Assembly: GCA_963846635.1 (NCBI GenBank)
Contig: CAWJXM010000031.1
Location: forward strand, 1-64,000
Source of the DNA: AP-15 sp963846635
GTDB lineage: Bacteria; Pseudomonadota; Alphaproteobacteria; ATCC43930; CGMCC-115725
Reading direction: 5' to 3'
DNA: 64,000 nucleotides
Shown here piece by piece: positions 7,944 to 16,480 of the stretch (the first letter of the stretch is position 1; every line of letters begins with the position of its first letter). The position numbers and the translations under genes are program-made. The notes beneath the pieces are model-generated. The model had not been told where the DNA came from, ran no database searches, and saw only the letters and a program-made list of their open reading frames with translations.

Positions 7944-8705
7944 TCACGTTCTCGCGGTCGTCTTGAAGCCGCTGGCGATCGTGCGGCGCGCTTCGTCCTT
8001 TGGCAGTCCGGCCCGCAGTGCTGCCCGAAGGAGCACCGCCTCGCCGATGTCGGGGGCGATTTCGCCCTTGCCGATCGCCTCGCCGAGGCGGCACGCACTC
8101 CAATAAAGCAGTCCGTTGCGCTGCCCTTCCGGCGCGAAGGCGAGCTTGCGGAGCAGCCCTTCGAGCCGGCGATGATCAAGCGGCGTCGCGGGTCCACTCA
8201 CTGCAGCCGCTCCCAGCGCTGTCGCGCGCCGCAGCAGCGCCTCCAGTAACCAATCCGGCCAGGGTGCCGGCGGCGCATCGCACAGCACGGGGCAGCCTGT
8301 CGCCGGCCACCAGATCGCATAGCCGCCTTCGCCGCGCGTATCGATCCCCGGCGCAAGGCGGTTCTGGCTATTGCGCACGCCCGGGGCATGCTGGAAGACC
8401 AGGTGCAGGCCCCCCGATATCGTCTGATGGACGCGCGTCGTTGGCAGGCGGGTGCGATGCGCGTCGAGCCAGGCTGTCGCTTCGGGATGACGCGCTGTGT
8501 CGGCGTCGAGCACGCTGAGCCCCGAGGCCTCGCCCGTCGGCACGCCCACCAACGGGCCCGGATAGCGGCGCCACAACACGCACAGCGCAGCGCGATCGTC
8601 CGTCGCATGATTGTGGCCGCCGGGCCCGGGTATTGCCGGCCTCTTATTGGCGCTACACGGGAAGCATGGCACCCCAAGCGCCAACGCGGCAGCGAGCGCA
8701 TTCAT
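7944..8705 (-). CDS. Bifunctional primase-polymerase (Prim-Pol)
   Basis: 253 residues. It matches the archaeo-eukaryotic-type prim-pol domain found in phages, plasmids and satellites, which makes primers and extends them. Visible features are the N-terminal strand with CFPCSANKRPA, the metal-binding motif LSVLDAD (about residue 67), the ISGGLHLVF motif with its conserved His (about residue 96) and the RGEGGYAIW motif (about residue 124). The ATG overlaps the stop of the SpoVG-like gene by four bases, implying coupled translation. With the following ATPase it forms a self-sufficient replication initiation module. Confidence 0.82.
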   Translation of the reverse strand: MNALAAALALGVPCFPCSANKRPAIPGPGGHNHATDDRAALCVLWRRYPGPLVGVPTGEASGLSVLDADTARHPEATAWLDAHRTRLPTTRVHQTISGGLHLVFQHAPGVRNSQNRLAPGIDTRGEGGYAIWWPATGCPVLCDAPPAPWPDWLLEALLRRATALGAAAVSGPATPLDHRRLEGLLRKLAFAPEGQRNGLLYWSACRLGEAIGKGEIAPDIGEAVLLRAALRAGLPKDEARRTIASGFKTTART

Positions 8706-9079
8706 GGCGAACCCGCGCCATCGAGCGCGTCGGGATAGGCTCGCCTGATCGCCGAAACTACTGCAGTGCTGAAACGATCACTGAGCGCGCGATTGCGCCA
8801 TTGCAGCACAGGCACGTATAGCGCCTTGCCAGTGGCGTCGGTTTTTTGCCGGCCGCTACTGTCGACCTGCAATTTGCTCGGCAGTGCGCACCAGGTGCGC
8901 CCATGACTGACGAGTACGGGGCAGTCAATAATCCGCAAACCCAGCGGCACGAACTCGACGGTCGCAAAGCCGCGCAATGAGTTTTTCGCCAACGGCCGCC
9001 ACTCAATCAGGCGCACACTCGGCGGCCGGTCGCCGTAGCCGATCGCGGTTGCCGCATCGGGCGCCGTCATGACCGCCAC
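8702..9079 (-). CDS. SpoVG-like conserved element protein
   Basis: 125 residues, no assigned function. The pattern LRGFATVEFVPLGLRIIDCP followed by WCALPSK recalls the SpoVG fold (SpoVG proteins bind nucleic acid), with a strand-rich core and the A-x-PSK signature. Similar proteins recur upstream of primase genes in alphaproteobacterial phage-like islands. A single-stranded nucleic acid-binding or regulatory role is inference. It shares ATGA with the primase gene downstream. An alternative start lies at 9070. Confidence 0.55.
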   Translation of the reverse strand: MAVMTAPDAATAIGYGDRPPSVRLIEWRPLAKNSLRGFATVEFVPLGLRIIDCPVLVSHGRTWCALPSKLQVDSSGRQKTDATGKALYVPVLQWRNRALSDRFSTAVVSAIRRAYPDALDGAGSP

Positions 9080-9324
9080 CGGTGCCGCCGGGAAATTATG
9101 GGTGATGCCGGCTGGTCACGATTGACCTTTGACAGCCTCTGCCGGCACGGTACCGAAGATGCCGCACCGCCGTCCGCGCCGCGGATGGTCGTCATGTCCT
9201 GCCTCGAAGGGATAGTTAGGTCGGCGTCGACGCCCGGCTGCGCGTGAACGGCGCGGCCGGGCATCTTTTACGGTGATGGTGTCGGTGGTGACCGCGCTGT
9301 CATGCTTTCCCCCGGTGTGTACGG

Positions 9325-9696
9325 TTACTCCGCCGCGAGGTCGCGGCTGTCTCGGCTATCGCGCCTTGGGCGGTCCTTGCTGCCGCGCTTTTTGGCGCTG
9401 TCAACCGGTGGCGCCGGTGGGGGGTTCGCCGCCGGCGGTGCGGCGTCCCCCGCCGGAACCGGCGCCGACCCTTCGGGCCGCTGCTTTGGAGGTGGTGGGG
9501 GCTGCTGGGCGCGGCGCTCTTCCCAAGCGATAATATCGGGAAGCCACCAATAGTTGCGCCCGTTCCGGCCTAGCTTGACGGGCCGTGGAAACCCGATTTC
9601 CTCGTCTTTCCACCAGCGCCAGGTGGTGGAATTTGCGACGGGATAGCGCGCCCGCAATTCGTGGCGGTCAATGAAACGCTCGGTTTCGTTGGCCAA
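9325..9696 (-). CDS. AlpA-type winged-helix regulator/excisionase
   Basis: 123 residues from a TTG start with AAGGGG eight bases upstream. Residues 6-60 match the AlpA/MerR-like helix-turn-helix (FIDRHELRARYPVANSTTWR, then FPRPVKLGRNGRNYWW), a small domain that in P4-type elements activates the integrase gene or acts as excisionase. The tail (residues 65-123) is Pro/Ala- then Arg/Asp-rich and probably disordered. Its place between integrase and replication genes is the usual one for this regulator. The 245 bases between it and the SpoVG-like gene hold only a doubtful 65-codon frame. Confidence 0.78.
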   Translation of the reverse strand: MANETERFIDRHELRARYPVANSTTWRWWKDEEIGFPRPVKLGRNGRNYWWLPDIIAWEERRAQQPPPPPKQRPEGSAPVPAGDAAPPAANPPPAPPVDSAKKRGSKDRPRRDSRDSRDLAAE

Positions 9697-9782
9697 GGCT
9701 GAGCCCCTTTCGCCAGACGCAAGGCTAAGAACGCCGTTGCAATGCCGCGCACGTTTGGCGGAAGCAGTCGGCCAAAACGATT

Positions 9783-10547
9783 TTATTTTTCGGTAAAATC
9801 GTCAGCGTGCCAGGTCTCGCGCTGGTCTCCGATCACGATCTTTGGGAACGGAAGCGCTATTTCGGCCGGCACGGCCCAGGCGATTCCGCGCGGCACCAGG
9901 GCAGCGACACCTTGACGAGCCAATGGGCGGCACGCCGCACGGTAGCGGAGATATTCCGACGCCGCGAGAAAGTCCGGCAGATCGTCCGGTGTACATGGGA
10001 ACAACGGATACCCGGGCCGCCAGATCGCTAGGTGTGCCGCCCAGAGATGCGCTACCGGCCGAAACCGCGGCCACCAATTTGTTTGCAGCCGCTCGATTGG
10101 AAGGCGTGCCCTTCCGGTGCCGTAGTTGCATTGGCTGACTTTCTCGAAACGGGCCAGAACGTCGCCGAGCCTTGCGGTCGGATCTCCGATCACTGTGATG
10201 AACGCGCCGGCGATGGCGTAGCCGATGTCGCACCGCCGTTCGACCTCGGTGCCGAGGCCGCCGAGCAAATGCCCCGCTACGCCGAGCGCCTGTACCAGCG
10301 CCTTGCCGCTTGACGTCTGGAAGCTATTCTCAGGTATCGCCGCGATTATCGCCGCTACGTCCGCCGCGGCATAGCGGCGTTGCTTGTTCCCATCATCGGG
10401 GAAGACCATCAGCGCCATTAGGTTGACAATCGTGATGCGGGTGCGCTCGGCCAGCTCGTCAGCGGTGATCCGGAGGAACGGCCCTGGCGAAAGCCGCACC
10501 GCCTGCCAGGCGGCCGCCGCCGCTGCTAGTCTTTCAGGGCTGATCAT
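9783..10547 (-). CDS. Uncharacterised element protein
   Basis: 254 residues from the ATG at 10547; an upstream start at 10580 would add 11 residues. I do not recognise a family. The N-terminal 90 residues look like a helical DNA-binding region (LRITADELAERTRITIVNLM, then AADVAAIIAAIP), possibly a degenerate helix-turn-helix. The middle has hydrophobic segments, and the C-terminal part contains repeated Trp and Pro (NWWPRFRPVAHLW). It lies between the integrase and the AlpA-type gene on the same strand, so a regulatory or integration-related role is possible. Confidence 0.55.
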   Translation of the reverse strand: MISPERLAAAAAAWQAVRLSPGPFLRITADELAERTRITIVNLMALMVFPDDGNKQRRYAAADVAAIIAAIPENSFQTSSGKALVQALGVAGHLLGGLGTEVERRCDIGYAIAGAFITVIGDPTARLGDVLARFEKVSQCNYGTGRARLPIERLQTNWWPRFRPVAHLWAAHLAIWRPGYPLFPCTPDDLPDFLAASEYLRYRAACRPLARQGVAALVPRGIAWAVPAEIALPFPKIVIGDQRETWHADDFTEK

Positions 10548-10614
10548 GGCAGCCTCCGCCCTCCGCGCGGCACAAGGCATCCTAGCCGCGGGGTTTTTGC
10601 GCTTTCTGCGCCGC

Positions 10615-11916
10615 CTAGCGCTTGCCCTGCGCTCCGGTGGCGCGTCTCTCAGCGCGGGCGGCCGTGGTATTCGTCCGGCTTGCGGGTGTCAGCCTGACGA
10701 CGTTGACCGGCGCCGGGTCGACGATTGCGGCGATGCGGTTCGCCCAGGCCTCGAGCGCCTCGCGCTTTTCCGGCAGGTAGCCGAAACGGTTGTAGACGCC
10801 CGCGACGCCGGCGCGCGAGCCGCTGACGTGGTTCAGCACGCGCTCGATGACATGCGGCGCGATCCGCAGCTCGGCCATACCACTAGCCGCGGTGCGCCGC
10901 AGATCGTGCAGTCGCCACGGCCCCAGCGCCGCGCCGGCGCGCGCGGCTGTGATGTCGCGGTCGAGCCGCTCTTTGGCCTTCGAAAACCCCGAAACCGGAT
11001 TGATCGAGCCGTTTTGCGCCGGGAACACATAGCCATTGCGCGGGCTCGGGGCGCGCTCGAGGATCGCGACGGCCGTCGGTGCCAGCGGCACTTCGTTGGC
11101 TACGCCGTTCTTCGCGATTTCGGCCGGCACCGTCCAAATCGCCCGGTTGAGGTCGACATCGCGCCAGCGCATCGCCGAAACTTCGCCGAGGCGCTGGGCG
11201 GTCAGCATCAGCAACCGAAAAAGTTCGCCAAAGGGCCAGCCCTCACTCCCGCAGCACTGCCAGACGACGCGGATTTCGTCGGCCGTCAGCACCCGGTCGC
11301 GCGACATCTCGCGGCCGGGCGGCTTTACGGCCGCGGCGGGCGAGGTCTCGATGTAGCCGCGCTCGACGCACCATGCGAACAGCTTCTTGATCAGCGCCAA
11401 ATATCGGTTGGCGCGCCGCGGTGAAGTGCGATCGCCGATCTTGTCGAGAATGTCGAGAATGTCGAGAATGTCGCGGCGGGCAATTGAGCCGATCGCCCAG
11501 TCGCGCCAATAGGGCAGGAATTCGCGGCGGAGGTCGCGGTCCTGGCGCTGCCAGCCGCGATTGTTGGGCTTGGCATGGCGCGTGATGAATTCCGCAATCA
11601 CCGTCTCGAACCGATCGGCCTCAGCGCGCTTTTCTTCTTCGGCCTTTACAGCGAGCGGATCGATGTCCTTCTCAAGCTGGGCGAGCAGCACGGCCGCCTG
11701 GTCGCGCGCATCGGCGAGCGAGGTTTTCGGGTAATGCCCGATCGTCGCGCGCCGTTTCCGGCCATGCACCCGGTACATCAGGGTCCAGGTCTTTGTGCCG
11801 TTTTCGGTGACGCGCAGCCCGAAGCCGGGCAGGATCGTGTCCCAATATTCGACCCGGCCCTGCGCCGGCACCCGCGCCCGCTCCACTGCCATTGCGGTCA
11901 GCTTCTGTGATGGCAT
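10615..11916 (-). CDS. int: tRNA-type tyrosine integrase (DUF4102 family)
   Basis: 433 residues from the ATG at 11916, where MPSQKLTAMAVERARV starts the family's arm-binding DUF4102 domain; the frame continues to 11985 but those codons lie in the repeat region. Residues 1-95 bind arm sites, about 100-200 are the core-binding domain, and 210-390 are catalytic, with Arg in AQRLGEV, HxxR in HDLRRT, His in LNHVSG and Tyr in VYNRFGY. The core-binding domain carries a threefold DIL repeat encoded by three perfect 9-bp repeats (11443-11469). The gene points away from the tRNA fragment at 12101-12150, the probable attachment site. Confidence 0.92.
   Translation of the reverse strand: MPSQKLTAMAVERARVPAQGRVEYWDTILPGFGLRVTENGTKTWTLMYRVHGRKRRATIGHYPKTSLADARDQAAVLLAQLEKDIDPLAVKAEEEKRAEADRFETVIAEFITRHAKPNNRGWQRQDRDLRREFLPYWRDWAIGSIARRDILDILDILDKIGDRTSPRRANRYLALIKKLFAWCVERGYIETSPAAAVKPPGREMSRDRVLTADEIRVVWQCCGSEGWPFGELFRLLMLTAQRLGEVSAMRWRDVDLNRAIWTVPAEIAKNGVANEVPLAPTAVAILERAPSPRNGYVFPAQNGSINPVSGFSKAKERLDRDITAARAGAALGPWRLHDLRRTAASGMAELRIAPHVIERVLNHVSGSRAGVAGVYNRFGYLPEKREALEAWANRIAAIVDPAPVNVVRLTPASRTNTTAARAERRATGAQGKR
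11443..11469 (+). repeat. Three tandem 9-bp repeats inside the integrase gene
   Basis: GTCGAGAAT is repeated three times without interruption and encodes three successive Asp-Ile-Leu triplets in the integrase core-binding domain. The unit length keeps the frame, so this is a likely slippage expansion that tolerates copy-number change. Confidence 0.8.
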
Positions 11917-11934
11917 GGCAAAATCCCCGTCGTC

Positions 11935-11972
11935 TGGTACCCCGGCCAATTCGGGTACCATACGGGGTACCA
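11935..11972 (+). repeat. CGGGGTACCA cluster beside the integrase start
   Basis: The reverse complement TGGTACCCCG lies at 11935-11944, CGGGTACCA (one G short) at 11952-11960 and CGGGGTACCA at 11963-11972. The cluster sits 19 to 56 bases upstream of the integrase ATG and about 130 bases from the tRNA fragment. The same decamer is duplicated at 58-78. Integrase arm sites or an operator for integrase autoregulation are the likely roles. Confidence 0.6.
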
Positions 11973-12100
11973 AAACCCTCTGCAAGGGGCCGCAACGCCA
12001 TGCAATACCACGCCACGGCTATTGGCAGATCCCCCTTATGCATCAACCACTTTGCTGTCAATCAGCGAAACACGCCGCAACCGGCTGCAACCCCCGTCAC

Positions 12101-12150
12101 AGGGAATCATAATCCCAAGGTCGGGGGTTCAAATCCCTCTCCCGCTACCA
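12101..12150 (+). other. 3' half of a CAU-anticodon tRNA (attachment site remnant)
   Basis: The anticodon arm (loop ATCATAA at 12106-12112, anticodon CAT at 12108-12110), the T arm (five G, TTCAAAT loop at 12128-12134, CCCTC), the acceptor strand TCCCGCT, discriminator A and CCA are all present. The D arm and 5' acceptor strand are absent, so this is not a working tRNA. The sequence matches the elongator Met (or Ile2) tRNA type. Such half tRNAs mark the far end of elements that insert into tRNA 3' ends. The intact gene is expected just left of this window. Confidence 0.75.
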
Positions 12151-12625
12151 CTTGGTGCTCTGACAAGCCGGCGGAGCGCCTGATCGCGCTCCATTGCCGG
12201 CGCACGGCTGAGCGGCAGATGCAGGGTTTGTCGAGACTGGCCCTCGCTGATAGCGAGGTCTTGCGAACGTCGCGCAGCAGCTGGGAGCTGCTATCTGACC
12301 ACCCCTGCTCAATAAGGGCACTGTCTTTACCAAATGCCCCTGGAGCACGAGTTGGATCGCCGCTGGCCGCGATTGGGATGACTGGTCCTTTTCCGCGACT
12401 GCTGCATTCGACCAACCGATACCCGGCCACATCCGCCGCGTGCTCAGGGCCTAACCGCCGAATCGCCGATTTGAGGCAGACGAGAAAGGAGCATTGCTAG
12501 CGGACCGCTCGCGCTCTGCGCGGGTGGGCGCAAGTACCTCTGAAACCTTGTAAATACGTGGGCATTTGCGCGGTCGGACTCTCGGCACGCGTGAAATCTG
12601 CGACGATGCGTGCGATATCGGTGCC
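12151..12625. other. Gene-free stretch between element boundary and dnaE
   Basis: No credible gene is seen. Two strong small hairpins lie close together: CCTCGCT/AGCGAGG with a 3-base loop (12242-12258) and AGCAGCT/AGCTGCT with a 3-base loop (12276-12292). Neither has a T-run. The dnaE promoter must lie somewhere here, but I cannot point to clear -35 and -10 boxes. Confidence 0.4.
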
Positions 12626-15600
12626 ATGCCGCTAGCCGATTTTATTCATCTGCGGGTTCACACCGCCTATTCGCTGTCGTCGGGCGCGATCACGATCAAG
12701 GAACTGGTGGCGCGCTGCAAGGCCGACCGTATGCCGGCGGTAGCGATCACCGACAGCGGCAATCTCTTTGGTGCGCTCGAATTCGCGATCGCCTGTGCCG
12801 CCGCCGGAGTGCAACCGATCATCGGCTGCGAGCTGGCGCTCAAAGCGCGCGACGACGGCAATGGCGCGCTAATCCGGCCACTAACAGAACCCGACCGGCT
12901 GGTCGTGTTGGTCCAGAGTGAGATCGGCTACCGCAACCTGCTGGCGCTGGTCAGCAACGCCTACCTCGATAGCGACGGCGCCTCGGAGCCGACTATAGCG
13001 ATCGCTAATCTCGCCGCACGCAGCCATGGGCTCATTTGCCTGACCGGCGGCTCGAAAGGGCCGGTCGGCAGGCTGCTCGCCGAGGGTCAAAGCGACGCGG
13101 CCGAAATGGTATTAAGCGAGCTGCATAATGCCTTCCCTGGGCGGCTCTATGTCGAGCTGATGCGCCATGGCGGCAACGACGAGGCGCGCAGCGAGCCTGG
13201 CCTCATCGATCTCGCCTATCGCCACGATCTCCCCTTAGTTGCCACCAACGACGCCTATTTTCCCGCCCGCGACTTTTACGAAGCGCATGACGCCTTGTTG
13301 TGCATCGCACAGGGAAAGGCGGTCGCCGACAACGACCGCAAGCGGCTGACCCCCTGGCATTATTTTCGGCCGGCGGCGGAGATGCGCGAGATCTTTGCTG
13401 ATCTGCCCGAAGCTTGCGACAACACACTGGTCATCGCGCGGCGCTGCGCCTTTATTCCGCGGCCGCGCCAGCCGATCCTGCCGGCTTTCCCGACCGCGGA
13501 TGGCGAGAGCGAAACGAGCGCGTTGCGGCGTGCCGCGCTTGCCGGCCTTGAGTCCCGGCTGGCGCGCCTCGGGATCAGCGAGGCGGAAGTAAGGCCCTAT
13601 CGCGAGCGGCTCGAATTCGAGCTCGGCACGATCATCGAGATGGGCTTTGCCGGCTATTTCCTGATCGTCGCCGACTTTATTCAATGGGCTAAGCGTGAGG
13701 GGATCCCGGTCGGGCCGGGGCGCGGTTCCGGCGCCGGCTCGGTCGTCGCCTGGGCTTTGACGATTACTGATCTTGACCCCTTGCGCTTTGGGCTGTTGTT
13801 CGAGCGCTTTCTGAACCCCGAGCGCGTATCGATGCCGGATTTTGACATCGATTTCTGTCAGGACCGGCGTGACGAGGTCATCCGCTATGTCCAGCAGAAA
13901 TACGGCCGCGACCGGGTAGCGCAGATCATCACTTTTGGCAAATTGCAGGCACGCGCGGTGTTGCGCGATGTCGGCCGAGTGCTGGCGATGCCCTATGGTC
14001 AGATCGACCGGTTGTGCAAATTGGTGCCCAACAACCCGGCGCATCCGGTCACCTTGGCCCAGGCAATCGCCGGCGAGCCCGCGCTGCAGCAGGCGCGCGA
14101 GGCCGACGAGGCAGTGGCGCGACTGATCGAGATCTCGCTCAAGCTCGAAGGTCTTTATCGCCATGCCTCGACCCATGCCGCAGGGGTCGTGATCGGCGAT
14201 CGGCCGCTCGTCGAATTGGTCCCATTATATCGCGACCCGCGCTCCCAAATGCCGGCGACACAGTTCAGCATGAAATGGGTCGAGCTTGCCGGTCTCGTCA
14301 AATTCGACTTTCTCGGGCTCAAGACACTGACTGTACTGGTGCGTTGCCTCGAATTGTTGAGAGCACGTGGGATCGCGCTGGACCTCGCCAATTTGCCGCT
14401 CGACGATCGCCCGACTTTCGAGCTTTTGAGCCGCGGCGATACAGTCGGAGTGTTCCAGGTCGAAGGTGCGGGCGTGCGCGACATGCTCAGACGGCTGCGC
14501 CCGGACCACTTCGAGGACATCATCGCTGCCAATGCGCTGTACCGGCCAGGCCCGATGGAGAACATCCCGCGCTATATCGCAGTGAAGCATGGCGAGGAGG
14601 CGGCCGATTACCTACACCCGGCGCTCGAACCTATCCTGAACGCAACCTACGGCGTCATGACCTACCAGGAACAGGTCATGCAGATAGCCCAGGTCTTGGC
14701 CGGCTATACGCTTGGCAGCGCCGACCTGTTGCGCCGGGCGATGGGGAAGAAGATCCAGTCGGAAATGGACGCGCAACGCCAGCAGTTCGTCGACGGAGCC
14801 GTGGCGCGCGGTGTCGAGCGGGGTCGAGCCGAGCTGATCTTTGACCAGATGGCAAAATTTGCCGGCTATGGCTTCAACAAACCACATGCTGCGGCCTATG
14901 CGCTGATCACCTATCAAACTGCTTATTTGAAGGCCAACCATCCGGTCGAGTTCATGGCGGCGCTGATGACCTTGGACCTCGGTAATACGGATAAGCTCAA
15001 TTTGCTGCGGCAAGAGTTGGACCGGCTCCGCATTAAGCTGTTGCCGCCCGACATTAACCGCTCACAGCCGACGTTTTCGGTCGAGACCGATCCCAAGAGC
15101 GGCAAACCCGCGATCCGTTATGCGCTGGCCGCGGTCAAGGGGGTCGGCGAGCTGGCGATGGCTGAGCTGGTCCGCGAGCGCGCGAAAAACGGCGGTTTTA
15201 AGGACCTCGCCGATTTTGCCCGCAGGCTCGACGCAAAGAGCTTCAACCGCCGCCAATTCGAAAGCCTTGCGCGCGCCGGCGCCTTTGATGCGATCAATCC
15301 GAACCGGGCGCAGACCGTGGCCGCGGCCGAGGTGATATTACGCCACGCGAGCCGCGCCGCCGAAGACCGCGAAACCCGACAGGAGAGCCTGTTCGGCGCG
15401 ATCGATCCGGCATTTGCGCCACGACCGTCATTGCCCGTGGTGGAGGACTGGCCGGCGGTCGAGAAGCTGCAGCAGGAATTCGCGGCGATCGGCTTTTATC
15501 TGTCAAGCCATCCGCTTGACGCCTACGGCAAGAGCCTCGAACGCGCCGGAATCCTGCGCTGGGTCGATTTGCCCGCGGCGCTGGCGGCGAACGGGACAAC

Positions 15601-16078
15601 GCGCTTTCGGCTCGCCGGCATCGTCGTCGGCCGCAAAGAGCGCACTTCCGCGCGGGGAAATCGATTTGCGTTTGTCCAGATGTCAGACCCGAGCGGGATC
15701 TACGAGGTGACCGTGTTCACGGAGATGCTGCGGGAGGCGCGGCTATTGTTCGAAAGCGGCGAGCCGCTCGTCGTCACTGTCGATATCCGCCGCGAGGAAG
15801 ACAGCCTGCGGCTGACCGCGCAAAAGATCGAGCCCCTCAATGATGTCGTGGCTCATACAGCGGCAGGTTTGCGGGTATTTTTGGGCGAGGAACGCGCCCT
15901 CGCTCATTTAAAGAACCTGTTTGGCCGTCAGACTGGCGGGCGCGGCCGCGTGTCGGTTGTTCTCGATCTCAGCGATAGCGAGGTCGAAATCGCTATTCCC
16001 GGCGGCTTTCGCGTCGATCCCAAAATGCGTGCGGCGGTCAAATCCTTGCCCGGCATCATGGACGTTCACGACATCTAA
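12626..16078 (+). CDS. dnaE: DNA polymerase III alpha subunit
   Basis: 1150 residues, the normal DnaE length. The start at 12626 gives MPLADFIHLRVHTAYSLSSG, the beginning of the PHP domain; the longer frame to 12566 is unlikely. Order: PHP domain (1-270), polymerase palm with GRGSGAGSVVAWAL and the metal site PDFDIDFCQDRRDE, the fingers (YQEQVMQIAQ, GKKIQSEMDAQRQ), helix-hairpin-helix (ALAAVKGVGELAM), a beta-clamp-binding type motif RQESLFG, and a C-terminal OB fold. It is the replicative polymerase of the chromosome and intact throughout. No obvious partner gene is adjacent. Confidence 0.97.
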   Translation: MPLADFIHLRVHTAYSLSSGAITIKELVARCKADRMPAVAITDSGNLFGALEFAIACAAAGVQPIIGCELALKARDDGNGALIRPLTEPDRLVVLVQSEIGYRNLLALVSNAYLDSDGASEPTIAIANLAARSHGLICLTGGSKGPVGRLLAEGQSDAAEMVLSELHNAFPGRLYVELMRHGGNDEARSEPGLIDLAYRHDLPLVATNDAYFPARDFYEAHDALLCIAQGKAVADNDRKRLTPWHYFRPAAEMREIFADLPEACDNTLVIARRCAFIPRPRQPILPAFPTADGESETSALRRAALAGLESRLARLGISEAEVRPYRERLEFELGTIIEMGFAGYFLIVADFIQWAKREGIPVGPGRGSGAGSVVAWALTITDLDPLRFGLLFERFLNPERVSMPDFDIDFCQDRRDEVIRYVQQKYGRDRVAQIITFGKLQARAVLRDVGRVLAMPYGQIDRLCKLVPNNPAHPVTLAQAIAGEPALQQAREADEAVARLIEISLKLEGLYRHASTHAAGVVIGDRPLVELVPLYRDPRSQMPATQFSMKWVELAGLVKFDFLGLKTLTVLVRCLELLRARGIALDLANLPLDDRPTFELLSRGDTVGVFQVEGAGVRDMLRRLRPDHFEDIIAANALYRPGPMENIPRYIAVKHGEEAADYLHPALEPILNATYGVMTYQEQVMQIAQVLAGYTLGSADLLRRAMGKKIQSEMDAQRQQFVDGAVARGVERGRAELIFDQMAKFAGYGFNKPHAAAYALITYQTAYLKANHPVEFMAALMTLDLGNTDKLNLLRQELDRLRIKLLPPDINRSQPTFSVETDPKSGKPAIRYALAAVKGVGELAMAELVRERAKNGGFKDLADFARRLDAKSFNRRQFESLARAGAFDAINPNRAQTVAAAEVILRHASRAAEDRETRQESLFGAIDPAFAPRPSLPVVEDWPAVEKLQQEFAAIGFYLSSHPLDAYGKSLERAGILRWVDLPAALAANGTTRFRLAGIVVGRKERTSARGNRFAFVQMSDPSGIYEVTVFTEMLREARLLFESGEPLVVTVDIRREEDSLRLTAQKIEPLNDVVAHTAAGLRVFLGEERALAHLKNLFGRQTGGRGRVSVVLDLSDSEVEIAIPGGFRVDPKMRAAVKSLPGIMDVHDI

Positions 16079-16480
16079 GATCAGGATCAGTGACTTCCGG
16101 CTCGCACGTAATTGGAGAAATTTTTCGAGGCTGCTCGCATAAGCCTTGAGTCTTTGTCTCTTCCCGCCATCTTGTCGTGGGGCAAAAAGAGAGGGTAAAT
16201 TGCCACATCCACGCGTAACTAAAATCGAAAAAGCCACATCGAGTATTCCATTAATGTCCAGAGTTCGGCCGGTCGATTTTCAGTCCCTAAGATGATCTGC
16301 CAAGCAGCTAAAGCCGGCTGCGGCAGCACCATCAGACTTTCGGTGCGGAGCCGAAAAGGTTGTTGGACGGGTATGAAATGCTGCGCTCTGGAGAAGAGAT
16401 TGTCGCACGAAAGGGCTCGAACCTTTGGAACATCGCTCCAGCCGGTGAGCGGATAAAAGTTCGAGTTGAATGCTAAGTTT
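16079..16480. other. Gene-free stretch after dnaE
   Basis: No recognised gene. A short frame ending at 16476 (about 38 codons, containing MLRSGEEIVARKGSNLW) looks protein-like but has no good start, and may be a remnant. No clear terminator for dnaE is visible. Confidence 0.35.

Noticed and set aside
9067..9264. A 65-codon minus-strand frame between the AlpA-type and SpoVG-like genes
   Set aside because: No ribosome site or recognised family, and it overlaps the start of the SpoVG-like gene. Possible but unsupported.
11443..11469. CRISPR-like array
   Set aside because: The units are 9 bp with no spacers and encode part of the integrase.
12107..12430. A 107-codon minus-strand frame ending in AGEGFEPPTLGL
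   Set aside because: That ending is a well-known artefact of translating a tRNA 3' end backwards; the frame runs over the half tRNA and has no other support.
16360..16476. A short plus-strand frame before the DUF433 gene
   Set aside because: Composition is protein-like but there is no good start, no ribosome site and no family match; kept only as a note on the gap.
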